A program made the translations under genes and the position numbers. A stretch of 64,000 bases of DNA from Aplidium turbinatum (Eukaryota; Chordata; Ascidiacea; Aplousobranchia; Polyclinidae): positions 5,680,798-5,744,797 of the forward strand of contig OU964925.1 of assembly GCA_918807975.1 (NCBI GenBank), written 5' to 3'. Shown here in pieces: positions 11,876 through 24,329 of this stretch. The number at the start of each line of letters is the position of its first letter. The first letter of the stretch is position 1. The notes beneath the pieces were generated by a model, which was given only the letters and a program-made list of their open reading frames with translations, was not told where the DNA came from and ran no database searches.

Positions 11876-12332
11876 TTACTGAACAAAAGGGACTGGCGTA
11901 TTTTAATTTGAAAGATAAACCTAACTGCTACCTTTTTATGATTTAGTGTTTGTTACTGCCAATATAGTTGTCTTCCACAGTCACTATCATTCTTGCATAC
12001 CGACTTGGTCCAGATGGCAAACTCTGCTCCTTTTAAATTGCTTCCAGCCTTCCAGGTTATTAAAACATTGAATTGTGAAGGCATAGTTTTCTATCTAGAA
12101 AAGCTTATTTTGTATTTTCGATTTGAGAATTACATATTGCCTTGTATATTAATGTAATTTCTTATATCTATAGAGTTACGTGTTGCTTAAACAAAGTGAT
12201 TATTTGCAATTATGACTTTTCCTACACTACCAATCCTGCTTGCAAAAAATATTCTTTATTTCTTGCTTGTAGTTTAATCTTATCTCAATCATGAGTAAAC
12301 TGCATATCGTAGCCACTGCCCTGCTTCTGTAA

Positions 12333-12338
12333 AATAAA
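12333..12338 (+). terminator. Candidate proximal poly(A) signal of mex3
   Basis: AATAAA inside GTAAAATAAACGC, about 460 bases after the stop codon. Confidence 0.45.
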
Positions 12339-13635
12339 CGCTATGAAGCTTTAGTCATGTCCTTCCCCTTAGTTGTGATATCCATCTATCAATGTTATTG
12401 CTGGGGAGCAATGACCTTGCTGTAGTGACCCTGCATAGCACATTTGTGGACCGTTGTTTTATTTATTGATAAATAATATATTTTATACGAATATCCTATG
12501 TGTAGGTTATTTTTGTTTTATTGTCTTTAACAAAACTGAGTATTTTTACTGGTTTTTCTTTTTTTACTTAACCAAGTGAATGCTAATTTTAATTTGCCAT
12601 CACTTCATTTGAATTGCTTTGAGCCAAACATGTCACTATATATTGGAAATTGTAACTGCATGGATACTGGTCAAATCTTCGCCTGGTCTTTGTATCTCGT
12701 TTATTCAAGCTTAACTGCTCATGAACTTTTCTACTGTGTCATAGAAGTATGTGTACGTATATTATTCGTGGAAATCTTCCATAGCCTACGCCGCAGACGT
12801 GTGGTTTTGGTGCTGAGTTTTTATTTCAAAATATTATTTTCTTGGGTAGTAAAAGAACAATTAGTGAATGCTCACTTTGTAAATTTATTTTTGCTTTAAG
12901 ATATTACATTACAGTTTTACTTTGGGTTGCTCTTGAAGGTTTAAGCACAGTCCTCCCATGATGAATTATGTCTAATTATTGTCTAACAGAACAAATCATA
13001 AGCGTTTTTTTATTTATGAACTTTTACGAGACTGCCATTCTGTAAGAGTGTCTTGCCATTCATTATGTTTTGTACAGTTTTGATTGACCGCCTTGCCAAA
13101 TATTTGGTGCAGTAGAATCGATCGCACAATTATGTGAGATGGTGTAGCGGGTATTGTCCAGTAGGTGCTGGGCTTTTGTGAGCTTTAAGCTTACTGAAGG
13201 AACGTGGCTACCAGAGGTAGACATTTTTTTCTTGTAACAAAATTAATATATATACAATTTTTTTGAGAAGTGGATCCTTGAGGGAGATTTTTCCATAAAA
13301 ATTTTCTGCCTAGCTACATTCTTGGATCATTGTGCGAATAAGAAGCCTGTATTCTACTGTGCCCTAACTTTCGCTGGAAAAGTGCTGGAGTTTGCTGTAA
13401 TACCTTGAATGCCCTATTTTAAATGTTTACTGTGAATGGTATATTGTCAAAAACAAGCGTCATTTTCCACTGTCTTGTAATTGTGTAACTTCAGAGCTAA
13501 CTTTTTAGCAACTTTTCTAACAAATCAAAGCACAGCGAATTTCAAAGTTTTTCAGTTTTACTTGCAGCTGAGATTTTTACGAATATAGTCTGACATGCCA
13601 TCCAGACATACGGAAATTTTGGTATCTTCTACCAT

Positions 13636-13692
13636 CATCCAGTCATTTTTTTTACATTGCTCAACGTCTGCAGATGTTGCATCAATGCAAAT
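13636..13692. repeat. PAL copy in the mex3 3' region
   Basis: CATCCAGTCATTTTTTTTAC then CTCAACGTCTGCAGATGTTG and CATCAATGCAAA. The left arm and centre are preserved and the right arm is short. Confidence 0.65.
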
Positions 13693-13815
13693 ATAATGTA
13701 CCGCTAACTGCTTATGTAAACAAATTTCATCAATGTATATATTTTAAAAGCTATAATTCCCCCTTTGAATTTTTGTGTTACTGCTTGTGCGAAATATTCG
13801 GTTATCTGGAGCGAT

Positions 13816-13886
13816 TGCCCAGACAGCTAAATTTGTCATTTTTCATCGATTCAAAGTCTGTAAACGTTCCAATATCATTGTTAGGA
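13816..13886. repeat. PAL copy, diverged
   Basis: It begins GCCCAGACAGCTAAATTTGTC and has the centre ATCGATTCAAAGTCTGTAAACG, both of the family type. The right arm is poor. Confidence 0.5.
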
Positions 13887-14082
13887 AGAAAACATGTTTG
13901 GCATGGTACTGGAATGGTACAATCCTGGCATACATTTTTTCATATCTTGTTTTGGAGCAATGTGTTCTATGACTGAATACCCACACCGCTGTATATTCTT
14001 AACCGTGTCAACTTTTCAGAATCGATGATTTGTAAAAAGTGACCCTGAATGTTTCAGAGATTGTAAAAGTATATTTTTTGTG

Positions 14083-14088
14083 AATAAA
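14083..14088 (+). terminator. Candidate distal poly(A) signal of mex3
   Basis: AATAAA in GTGAATAAAAGTTG, followed within 25 bases by T- and GT-rich sequence (TTGTATTTCGTTATTTTGCG), the usual downstream element. Confidence 0.5.
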
Positions 14089-15401
14089 AGTTGTATTTCG
14101 TTATTTTGCGTTTTGTTTCATTTGTTGATTTGGCAACCTGGACATAATCTCAGCGGCCCTAGGTCTTGCCACACCGAGGTTGTGTTTCGCCTGAGGCGTC
14201 CAGCAAAATGTGATGGTGACGTCAGACGGTGGTCGTCAGAGCGTGTCGTACTGTATATGGAAGCTTGATCAGGAAACAACAGACCTAAGTTATTTCTGAT
14301 CATCTCGTGCCTAAGTCGTATTTTTACCTGCATTTCCAGCTCAACACTTGTTTCCGCAAATAGGTATTCTTAACAAGATTTGTCGCGTAGGTTGATGCCA
14401 AAGTTGCGCGATTTATGACATTACCACGTCTGTTTGTCCACACATTGCTTTGACTCATTAGTGCAGCTGAGAAGTTAAAAAGTTTAGCAGCATTTAAGTT
14501 TATTCTTCATTAACTCAACTACTGCAGCTTTTGTCACCACTTCCGCATGTTGCGACCTTGTGCATTGGAACGTTGAAAGCTAAACCAACCACATTGGTCA
14601 GGCTCACCACCCAAGCTATAATAATCAGCAATTTCTCTTGCAAAGGACAGTCGCTTAATGAATTTGCCATTGGATTGCAGTGTTATTAATCAATAGTCTA
14701 TAAAGCTCATGCAAAGCAATATGCTTCGAAAAAATGCATTTGGCAGTGCACAGACCAAATGCAAAGACTTCAAAACGCTTTTAGAATATATAGTGTCCTT
14801 GAAAGTTGTGATAACTGGTTTAGATTCACACCATGCTTGATGTGTAGGGAGGATATGATAGTCAAACACCTTCAATTACTGAACTGTTTTGGCTTTTGGA
14901 TTAAAATTTTAATTGTTCGCACAGCAAAGGAAGCCTTGTGTTGTCACAAACGGGATATGTTTCGTATGATCCTTGCAAACTATTGCACGTATGACTGGCA
15001 CGATATTTTGCAGCATTGTTATCGACTCACTGATTATGAGCAACGTTCTTCCTTGTACGTATATCAAATCGAAAATAACATTGCGTTTCATTTTGAATAG
15101 CTATTAATGGTGAGCTACTCAAGTGGTCAAAATGTTACCTTAGAATCGTTTGTTCTCATCAAAACCAAGTCGAAATGCACTTTCAGATAACTCAATACGG
15201 CTATTGTTTAATATTTTTCAAAACTCTGAAGGAAAACCGACACTGGCCACTTTACTGGGACAATCACTTCAGGGTAGTTTTTACATTCACAAAAATGTAG
15301 GGTTATGAGGTTCTAAAAATGTGATCTTCTGTGGAGAAGGGGTGTCAATCGTAAAATTACGTCTACTACTGTATGGTGAATAAAAAAGACATAGCGTGAT
15401 A
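14089..15401. other. No recognisable gene
   Basis: Open frames such as 14759-15100 (+) and its antisense partner show no domain or splice context. No clear repeat was seen. Confidence 0.5.
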
Positions 15402-15614
15402 TGCAGGGTGGGCCAAAAGTGGGCTTGCATTTATAAAAAGTAGAGTTTGGGTCTAAAAGTAAATTTATTGTTTTCATGTGGGTACTTTTAAATTTCAAGA
15501 ATGGTCGATATATCTTACACAGAAACTGTTTAATCTCATGAAGTGTACCGCAGGTCAATTTACAGCATACAAAAAAGTTTAATAATTGTAAGCCTACTTT
15601 TGGCCCACCCTGTA
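15402..15614. mobile_element. Tc1/mariner-type MITE (213 bp)
   Basis: The ends are inverted: TGCAGGGTGGGCCAAAAGT at the left, and at the right (read on the - strand) TACAGGGTGGGCCAAAAGT. The similarity continues for about 35 bases. TA dinucleotides flank it at 15400-15401 and 15615-15616, the target duplication typical of Tc1/mariner. The open frame 15313-15558 crosses the element border and is not a gene. Confidence 0.75.
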
Positions 15615-16156
15615 TATTTTTAGCAGCCTTTTACACAAAAATGGTTGTTGTGATTCCGGACAGGATTCCATAGTCAAATATAACCAGTCAGAAGGCAATT
15701 TAAAGTAAAACTAGTTCACCACTAGTTTCTATTTGAATAAGATGATGAAAAGGTCGTATTTACGGTGACTATATCAGTAATTACACAAGTTTCTGAAATT
15801 GGCTGATTTGATTCACTTGTTTAATTGCTAGAAAGTTAGTCGTTTTACATTGAATCGTTAAATGACAGCGTTGAATTAATGTACCTAAAATAACAACTTT
15901 CGGTGCTGTTGGGGTCTCGAAAGTTATCAATCATTGCGCCATGATTGAATACTTTGCCCAACGACCACGTCTTTGGTCGTTTACAAACGAGCGAAAAAGA
16001 AACTCCATCAAAGAAAAGTCAGACGTCAAAACTTTGTATTCTTACGTAAATATAACGTCGAGATAGCTGTTTGCTAACTGACGGTCATGCTATTTCTACT
16101 ACGTCACTCAACAAAGCTGTGAATCATCAGGAGAATATCGCAAACTTTCATGTCGG
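15615..16156. other. No gene; one weak PAL-like stretch
   Basis: Around 15838-15912 there is TTTTACATTGAATCGTTAAA and GCGTTGAATTAATGTA, which resemble the PAL centre. Nothing else was recognised. Confidence 0.4.
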
Positions 16157-16240
16157 TCAGCAAACTAATCCTTTGTGACACTCAATCAACATCAGCAGAC
16201 GTTCAATGAGTGTAAAAAAGGACTGTAAAAAAGTGCCAGG
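16157..16240. repeat. PAL copy
   Basis: GTCAGCAAACTAATCCTTTG, then CTCAATCAACATCAGCAGACG, then AATGAGTGTAAAAAAGGACTG and CCAGG. The arms pair; the centre has drifted. Confidence 0.65.
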
Positions 16241-16320
16241 GAAACACTTAGTTGCACATGAGCTGGTCCGAGCATGGTCAAATCGGTACAGTTGTGTAGT
16301 GTTACATTGTTTCATCAATG

Positions 16321-16620
16321 TCCGCCCCTATAGCTCAGATGGATGGCGCATGACTTCGTGAACGAAGAAGCTTCAAGATCAAGCGGCGCTAGTTGACACT
16401 CGGGGTATGTGCTTGAGCAACGCATTCTAAACACTGCTTTCCATTCAGCGGCATCGAAAGGATGAAATAATTTCCTGGCAATAGGGCCTTCAACAATAGG
16501 AAAACTTCACTCTGTCAGTCTCGGTAACCGGCCCTCTACAAGTAGGCTATGCGAAACTACCAGGAATAACCTATCAAGGCTTTGTCAGTCCGAGAATAAA
16601 GATTCAAAACCAGTCACTGC
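16321..16620 (+). mobile_element. tRNA-derived SINE, family A, near full length
   Basis: It begins TCCGCCCCTATAGCTCAGAT, with an A-box-like start and a GTTGACACTC B-box position. It continues with CTTGAGCAACGCATTCTAA, AATAGGAAAACTTCACTCTG and a 3' part with GGCTTTGTCAGTCCGAGAAT. The 3' part is also present at 37880-37952 in opposite orientation. The A and B boxes have decayed, so transcription is unlikely. Confidence 0.75.
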
Positions 16621-17400
16621 AACAAAGCCGATTTTCAAATCACCTCCAAACTGTTTTAGTGTGAAGCTCGTCGTCGTCGTGTGAGCCTTTGGGCCGAGGG
16701 TTTATCCTTTTACCACCCCATATTCACGATGTTCTCGTGGTGAATCGTGAACTCGTGAAGTGCTGCTTAAATAAAGCTCAAAAAAATCTAATAATAAAAT
16801 CTCCATTTCCGTGTTTCTTCATAAAAAAAAGCGTTACATGATATTTGAACGAGCTAGGTTGCAAAAGTGATCTTTTTGTTTTTATTAATTGAACATTTAC
16901 TTTGGTTTCCGGTCAGCATCCAGCCAGAAAACATTGTACGTTTCACATCTATGTCATACTTTGCTTTTAATTAAACAAAGAAAAAGGCGACTCTTGTTAG
17001 CTGGGGAACTTTACATTAAATTTAAAAACTTTTCGGTGGTGTTCCTTTGCGTTGACTGAGCAGAGTTGCTGCAAAAATTACTTTTCCCAATCGATGTTTC
17101 TCAACAAAAAAATTTCCGATAGTTTCTTTGTTGAGTAGATTAGGCAACAATACCTACGAGATAGTTTCGTCTGTAGCTTCTATGTGATTCAACATAAAAT
17201 TATTTAGTCATTTCTTGCTGACCTATCATAATGTGTTAGTCATGCTTAAAGATAAGCAAGAGCTATGTTGGCATATTTTTAAAGTTAGCTGAGCTTTTTG
17301 ATGGAAAGCAAGAAACGATCAGTACCGTATTCAAAATTGTGATCATCAAAAAGGTTTGAATAGAACTGAGAAATCATTGTCATTCACTTTCAGCAGAATA
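16621..17400. other. No recognisable feature
   Basis: No coding region or repeat structure was recognised. Confidence 0.4.
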
Positions 17401-17408
17401 CTCATTAG

Positions 17409-17610
17409 CAGTAACTTTGACAGGGGTGTCCAGAGGGTACTTTTGGGCCTGGGATGATTTAAAGGGCCCATAACCATGTAAAGGGGCCAGAAAACTTGAA
17501 GAAACTACTTCGGATTCGTTGGATACGGTGCGTATTTCAAAGAAGGGTCTGAATTTGGGGCCCAAGAGGCTCGTTGGTACCTCGCCCAAATTATCCTTTC
17601 AACAGCCCTG
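17409..17610. mobile_element. hAT-type MITE with perfect 8-bp target duplication
   Basis: CTCATTAG occurs at 17401-17408 and again at 17611-17618, exactly bordering the element. The ends are CAGTAACTTTGA and, on the - strand, CAGGGCTGTTGA, matching at 8 of 12 positions and both starting CAG. The 8-bp duplication and CAG...CTG ends are hAT hallmarks. The 202-bp element cannot code for a transposase. Confidence 0.75.
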
Positions 17611-17618
17611 CTCATTAG

Positions 17619-19896
17619 TCATCACCATAATTCATGCTTTCATGAGTTTCAATTCTTTGCAAGTTTCAGTTCAGTTGTTTTTTTATTTCTGACCATCATA
17701 TCAAAACAATACACATCAACATAGCAAAGGTCAAGAAAAAGGTAGAAGCGACAAAACGCGAACGTTAAAACGTGCTTGTGATCGAAGTAAGTTATTGAGT
17801 TGAAAAAAATTTGGCACGGTCGCAACACCTTCAGAAAAATTTAAGATATAAAGGGAAAATAAAAAATGTTACAAAACAAATAAACATATATAGGCTATAA
17901 CTTTATTAGCCTATAATAGGCTATAACAAGTTTGTTAAGTGCCGTGAGATTGAATCAAGGCTATGCTTAATGTTGTCTTGACATCGGTCTGCTTGTCTGC
18001 GACGTGTTTTCCTTCCTTCATCTTTACCAGTTTTATGCAAATTACTCTGACTCCAATTTTTGACCTTTTTGCTGTCATCAAACAATTTGCGGACTTTTGA
18101 TTTTATTGTGTTTGAAATTATTAATGTAGCCTACCGATTTGCAAATTTTTCGGCAATATCCCAAGTCCCAAAGATCGTGCGAGTGATGAAGGTGGTAAAC
18201 ACCACAGTTACTTGTTTCTGCCGAAACCACACATGCATTGAACACTCATTCACGTTAGATTAACGTTTGTGAAATTGTAAGTGCTAGTCTGCCACGCATG
18301 TTTCAAGCAGCCACAGAGGCGAAGATAAAGCTTTGTGAAAATAGTTTTGTGTTTTTTCAAATGAGTCAAATTTAATTCTACAGTGCTGTAGTACAATGTA
18401 CATACAGAAGATGTCAGAAGATATTTCATTTTCTTGATACAGTACTGTAGGCTTCAACTTTTAAAACATATAATCCCAAACAAATTAGGTAGGCGCTGAT
18501 TAACTGCAACTTTTAGGGTACGGTATTCTTTTCAAGGTAGTTTCCTATACAGAAAATTTAAACGTCAGACTAGAATCGGCAGCAACCGGAAAGCCGAAAA
18601 GTTCCGGGTTCTGACCTTTTCATTTATGATTTTTTTTAATTTGAAACTTTTGAAATCAAGATAAATTTTGAAAGTCTGGTTGCCACAGAAGCATGCGATA
18701 CTCAAGCTGACTCATTGTATTCAGTTCCACTATTAAGTAATAAGCCTAAATATAATTTATTTAACCTAAAAAATTAATCCACTTTAGCCTACTAGATTGA
18801 ACGAAATGCCCAAAAGTGGTATTCCCAAAATCCATCGAATGAAACCTTTCTTCGGGAGAAACAAGGATTGTATGGACATCCATTAAAATCTTGTTAGTAT
18901 TTATAAAAGCATCCCTTGCGAGTTTTAAAAAGGAACTTCTCTATTTACTAATTTTAACATTTTTACATTTAGAAACAATTTCTGCTGTGTAAGAAGATTA
19001 TAAACTTTTATTATTTAAAGTGATTCCATTTGGGCCAGCTCCAGCAAGTAGCGGAGAAGGGGATGAGCAAAACACAATATGATGTGTTGGGACACATTAT
19101 TCGGACCTTCCAAATACGCAGTGAAGAAAGTTACTTTTCTGTGTTTTAGGGGGTCGATTCTCCCTGGATCTTTCACTGGGCCAGTGTTGTGACCTATCGA
19201 TTTTCCCGCAAGTTTGAGCTTGTATTTTTTAGAGTTTGCTTGTATTTTTTTTCGAACTGCCGGTTTCTTTTTTTGGGCTTGTTTACTTACAAATTTCTGG
19301 AAACAAAAAATAATATCAAGGCAAGGCGTAGAAAAAATCTACCTTGACGATGAGGACATGCACTAGGACCTGCAGTTCTTTCACTTGTGTAGATTACTGT
19401 AGCCTACCTGATACCTCATTGCAGTTCAATCAAAAATCACGCTGGAAAGTAGCGGAAACTGTTTTTTTCAGTTGTGACTTGGCAGAAATTCACCATTTTC
19501 TGTTGACTTGTGCTTTTTGGGCTTTTTTTAATTTACTTTTTGTGTTTACAAAATAACCTGGCATTTTGCCAACGCTGCGGACTGGGCTTATAAAACTTAA
19601 AGAACCAAGGAAAGCGTCGCAAATATCTTTACTAATTGCGCGCATGCGCAGAGCAAATAACTTATTATTAATAAACGCACTTGGAAAAACAAAGTGCGAA
19701 GGCGGAAGGTATTGCAACTGCAGCACATTACCATCTGTCTTGCCGTCACCAACCCTGATAGAAAATCACATTAATTCAACGTCGGCAGATTAATTGACTC
19801 TCTGGGAAATGTACCGAAAAAATTCTGAAAAACGCTTTTCTACATAACTTTTTAGAAATTATCGATCATTCTTAGTGAAATATTATTCATGTGATA
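17619..19896. other. No recognisable gene
   Basis: AT-rich, with short frames on both strands and no domain. A stretch from about 19183 (CAGTGTTGTGACC) to 19575 (GCCAACGCTG) may be another hAT miniature, but no clean target duplication was found. Confidence 0.4.
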
Positions 19897-19980
19897 TCCC
19901 AATCGCCAAAATCAGTCTTTTTTGCATTGTTCAGACGTTTGCAGACGTTGATTCAGTGCAAAAAAAGACTGATTTGATGG
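19897..19980. repeat. PAL copy, well preserved
   Basis: CCCAATCGCCAAAATCAGTC, the centre AGACGTTTGCAGACGTTGA, then CAGTGCAAAAAAAGACTGAT. The two arms pair over most of their length. Confidence 0.75.
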
Positions 19981-20787
19981 TAAGATTAAACTTTTTTTGT
20001 AAGTATTTTAAAATTTGTTCAAACCGAAATAGCTGGTTTAGAATTTAGATGACAACATGAGTAATATGGCAACGCAGACCGGGAAGTCTCCTATTTCTCA
20101 TGCTTGTTGATTCCTTGCCAAACTTTCGCTTGTTTACAAGCACGTGCGCTGGCGACTTATTTTTAACTTTTAGCTGTTCTTGGACCGCCATATGCCTGGT
20201 TGAAGATTCGTTCGCAAATTTGAATGCAACAAATAAACAACTTAGCTCGCTTGGAGTATTGCGACAAACCAACAAAAAAAAGTCAACGCATTTTATCATT
20301 AAAACTTCGATATGAAATTTCTAAGAACATGGTTGTGAGTTGTTTTGCCATGTGTTGTTCAGTTTCTACAAATTACTTGCCAAACTACACCCAGTTGATA
20401 GAGTTTTCGCCATGGCAACGTTGTTTCGATGTGCAAATGTTGCAGTTTAGCAACTGGGCCGAGAGTTTTTTGCTGAGAATATAAGGAAGTTGACAGCTTC
20501 TTGGAAATGGTAAAAATATTCAGATATGCTTCTGCCTCCTTAGGTCGTTGATTGGGTGACCTTTATGCTGCAACTCCCGAAAAGCTAACAGTCATTGCAG
20601 CACTTCAACTTCCGTTGACGTTAAGTCACAGTTAAATTTGCTGATACAAAATAAAAACTTAACTTTATCTGCCTTTGAAGTATCAATGTTAAAACATTCA
20701 AAAGCAATATCTTCAAAATAATGTTTAGGTGCCGGTAGCCTATGTCAAACAAATCATTGATGATGTGGTCTGAATTAATTTGTGGTA

Positions 20788-20872
20788 TCCAGAGCAAAAT
20801 CTGTCATTTTTATATTGATTCAACGTCTATCAATGTAAAAATGACGGATTTTGTTGTCTGGGATAATTACGT
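20788..20872. repeat. PAL copy with shortened centre
   Basis: The ends TCCAGAGCAAAATCTGTC and GACGGATTTTGTTGTCTGGG pair. The middle reads ATTGATTCAACGTCTATCAA. Confidence 0.7.
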
Positions 20873-21147
20873 TGAACAAATTTAAGTGAAAACATAATAA
20901 ACATACATTGCCTAATGCTTTTCTAACCAACAAAGTTGCCTTTTTCACATCATTTCAACGTCATCAGGCGCTGGAATTTATTTCATTTTCCACAGTTTTT
21001 GTCGAGTTTAAGTGGTTATATTTGAGGGTTTCTTTACTTGATTTAAAGAATTTCCTCACTTTTTTCTGATTATGAAAATATTGCTAGAATAACTTTGTAG
21101 TTGTACCAACAAATGGTTCATACAAATTAATTGTGAGTCACATCTCA

Positions 21148-21267
21148 CCCCAGACAGCAAATCAATCCTTTTTTACATTGATTCAACGTCTGCAAAAGTT
21201 TCAGAGAATCACATTCTACTCTGCATACGTTAAATCAATAGCAAAAAGGACCAGTTTTGAAAGCTGG
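21148..21267. repeat. PAL copy with insertion near the centre
   Basis: The left arm CCCCAGACAGCAAATCAATC is intact, as is ACATTGATTCAACGTCTGCA. About 35 extra bases separate it from the right arm TTAAATCAATAGCAAAAAGG and AAAGCTGG. Confidence 0.65.
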
Positions 21268-23040
21268 AATTAATTTTGCAAACTGTGACATTTTATCAGA
21301 CATTTTCAGTTGCAGAAAAAGTTGCCGTTTCACGTCTAACAACTTTTAGAAAATGTGAAAAGGACAATTTAATCTAGCTTAGGATTAAAGGCACGAAACA
21401 CCAAATCAATAAGAAGCGCTTTTGCTTGCCAATTTATTTCTCTTGCAACATTTGAATGCTTTTTTTAGAAAATGAATCAATATGTCTTGTTTTTTGCCTT
21501 TCCACATAGTTTCGTGAATTACTCGTGTCATGTCGCAAGCCTTGTTCTTCTCGAGTTAATTTCTAAGTTATACGTTAAAAAGTTTCTGTAAAAGTATTAA
21601 TGATTTTTGTTAGTTTTTGTTTTATTAATTTATAATTGAAAAAATAGAAGAATTCAATACATTTATTTTGGAGAAAGTTTGGTCATGAACAGTACGCCCC
21701 CTCACGATCACCAACGAAGATGGTGCAAAAGCAATAAGTTTATTTTGAAATAAGTGGCCAACTTATCGCCGTAAACAAAAAAGTAAACAACTCTCGTTTC
21801 TGTAACTAATGGTTTCAATGGTTATATTTTAACTAAACGGCTGAACACGTAGCTGTGTTTCACAAATGAAAGAAATTACGATATGATTACGACCATGACT
21901 GGAATGGCGGCCTGATGCAGGGAATGCATTGTGTTGTTACATTCTTTTTAAGTTCGCTTAATATAACATCACTTCATAATAAACTCAGAAAAGGTCACAA
22001 AAAGGAACACTTTATGTAGCCTTTGTGCTGGTTAATGCATCTTTTTGTCTGAGTTGATACCTTTTTGCAAAGTGCATCTGATCTACTTTTAAATCAAAGC
22101 GAGGGCAAAATACCTCAAACCGAGGAATTCTGCACTTAATTGCATCATTTTTTTCCACTTCGAATGGCAATAGTTCTAAACCTGAATGATTTTGTAAAGG
22201 ACAGTAGGCTATAAAAAAATGTCTAACACAATACGGCCCCGGTTTAAATCATCATGAATCGATTTCCACTAAATCTCAGCCACTTGCTCTACTCTACACA
22301 AAACTTTACATCCCACCTCAATAATCTCCCCCGCAACTGAAGACAATACACCTCTTTTCACCACTTGCTTTTGAATTGGTGCAATCATTGCGTTCCCCTG
22401 TTTATTTAAATAGAAACTGGTCGCTTCTATTCCAATGTGCACTAGTGGGGTCTGGCTTCCTCATCGGCCTATGAATGCGGCTCGGAGGTACAAATTGCTG
22501 ACCATGTCGCCCTTAATTGTCTCATCTACCAAGCAGCAAATGCAATGCATGGCATGGCAGCACTGGACAAAGTCACACCCACTTGGCTTTACATCACCTG
22601 CCCTAAAAACTGAACAATCCTGTTTCACACAAAAAAAAATATTATTACTGTATTGAAAATTAGAAAAAACATCTTTGGCAACATAAAACAAATTTTAGCT
22701 TTTTTTCCTCGAATATGCTTGGCTAGTGTAGATAACAACCTTTAAAATTTTCGAAAATTGCTACACTGACCCCGAAAGGGAAAGCCTAGTGAAAACAGAC
22801 AGTCATGAATAAATTGAAAAACTGCAATCTTTTGGTTGACCAAGAGATGAAAGAAAAAACAATGTTTTATTGCAGCGCTTGCAGCTTGTCAATAGATTGA
22901 AAGCTGGAATTTTGCATCAGAAAGTTTACAGTGTCATATTTTCTTGAAATGATTTGCTGTCTGGGATATTTCGCTTTCCGAATCCAGATTTGACCTGCCG
23001 TTGAATTCTTTACAAAAAAATAATGTGGTCAGCTACAGTC

Positions 23041-23350
23041 TTGTTATTAATAGTAATAATGTTATGGTTTTAGTTATTATCACCCTACAATAGCTATGTT
23101 ATGGTTTTAGTTATTATCACCCTACAATAGCTATGGTCTTTTAACGGCAGGGCTTATTTTTAATTTTGTATCAGAATAACGATGTCATCACATTTTTACC
23201 CGACTTATTCTCACAGTGTTATGCAAGAAAGAACACAATCAGTGGATACTGTTTGTAAAGTTTTCGGTTTGACCCGTCCTAGAATCGATCTCAGATCTGC
23301 CAGCACCAGAGCCAAAGGCAAAATCCTTCGGCCACTGAACTGGCCAGTGT
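23041..23350 (-). mobile_element. tRNA-Leu-like SINE, family B
   Basis: On the - strand the copy starts near 23350 with the same words as the copies at 28.35 and 35.59 kb: TCTGGTGCTGG, AGATCTGAGATCGATTC, GGGTCAAACCGAAAAC. It ends at the left in ATAACATTATTACTATTAAT, an ATT-rich tail. A 37-bp tandem duplication (23061-23134) sits near the tail. Confidence 0.75.
23061..23134. repeat. 37-bp tandem duplication
   Basis: The unit from 23061 to 23097 (GTTATGGTTTTAGTTATTAT...) is repeated without change at 23098-23134, within the 3' part of the SINE B copy. The lack of differences suggests a recent event. Confidence 0.85.
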
Positions 23351-24329
23351 TGTTGATAAATTAAAAGGACAAGGAACGAGCAGAATGTGAACTCATTATG
23401 ACCCCCAGGCCACAGTTGCAAAACATCTGCTGTAAATCGCTTTTCCAGGAAAACGTGTGGGATATCTTTGCAATATCAGCGCATTCTTTTCCACAATAAA
23501 TACACAAGTTATTTTGACGCCTTCACACAAATCGCGTATCTGATATCGCGATAATATAAAAATTGAAACTTATTTCTTCATATCAGCAATTATATTTTAT
23601 AACCATTGCTTTACGTTTTAAAATCGGCCATGTTTGTTTCTGAATGTTTGCTAATATATTCTGAGCAAAGAAAAACGAGCAGAGATGCTCAAAATAAACT
23701 TTGTTTAAATCGAATTCGAAACAAAATGATGTTGTTTTTGTTCTGCTCACTCCCAGGCGTGAAAGATTGTACTTTAGTGTTTACTTACATCTTGTTTCAA
23801 ACGTGCATGATCTTTTCAAAGATGATCTTTGTTTCGGAATGAAGTGATGACGCAATAACATATCCAAGAACTTTTCCACAAAGGAAAACAATTTTTGTCC
23901 AAGTACAATACAAAATGATTTGTAGGCCTACATTTCTTAAGAGAAGAAAATTATTCTAAAAATGTGAATCTTCAAATAAATTTAGATCAATGAATAATGA
24001 AGGTGTTTGTTTGTTTATTTATTTCGTCTTCGAAGTTTAAAGTTCAACACTGCGTCATCAGTTGCGTCAATGCACTGCATTGACGCAAGATAATGCATTG
24101 TAAGATAGGGGACATTGTTGTGATGGGATTTTATCGCCAATTTCAAAAGCAAAAATACTGAACGAAACCAACCAAACCAAGCAGTGACCTCATTAGTGTG
24201 AATATGAGCTGAAAACAACAAAAAACTTTAACCTCAGGGTATTTATGTCTTAGAACAAAATGAAATTAAATAGCGTCTGAAAAAATTGCAATAGCAAACT
24301 TTGTAGCCCAGTCAAACTTCTTGCATGAA
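23351..24329. other. No recognisable gene; short hairpin at 24062
   Basis: No domain in the frame 23606-23842 (+). The 27 bases at 24062-24088 (TTGCGTCAATGCA, one base, TGCATTGACGCAA) form a perfect palindrome with 13-bp arms. Its meaning is unknown. Confidence 0.4.

Larger units (their letters stand above)
11876..14088 (+). other. Probable mex3 3' UTR
   Basis: No coding region follows the mex3 stop. Two candidate polyadenylation hexamers on the + strand would give a UTR of about 0.46 kb (12333) or about 2.2 kb (14083). AU-rich stretches occur (TTTATTTATTGATAAATAAT near 12460), one canonical Pumilio-type site TGTATATA lies at 13734-13741, and two PAL copies fall in the distal half. Which end is used cannot be told from the sequence. 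Confidence 0.5.
19981..23040. other. No recognisable gene; several PAL copies
   Basis: It holds two clear PAL copies (listed) and half copies near 20935-20990 and 22915-22968. Open frames at 20045-20299 (-), 20224-20484 (+) and 22435-22691 (both strands) show no known domain. Confidence 0.4.

Noticed and set aside
16321-16400. Possible functional tRNA gene
   Set aside because: The A-box-like start is followed by a decayed B box and by the SINE A body; no cloverleaf could be drawn.
19183-19575. Possible hAT miniature (CAGTGTTGTGACC to CCAACGCTG)
   Set aside because: The ends match poorly and no clean 8-bp duplication was found.
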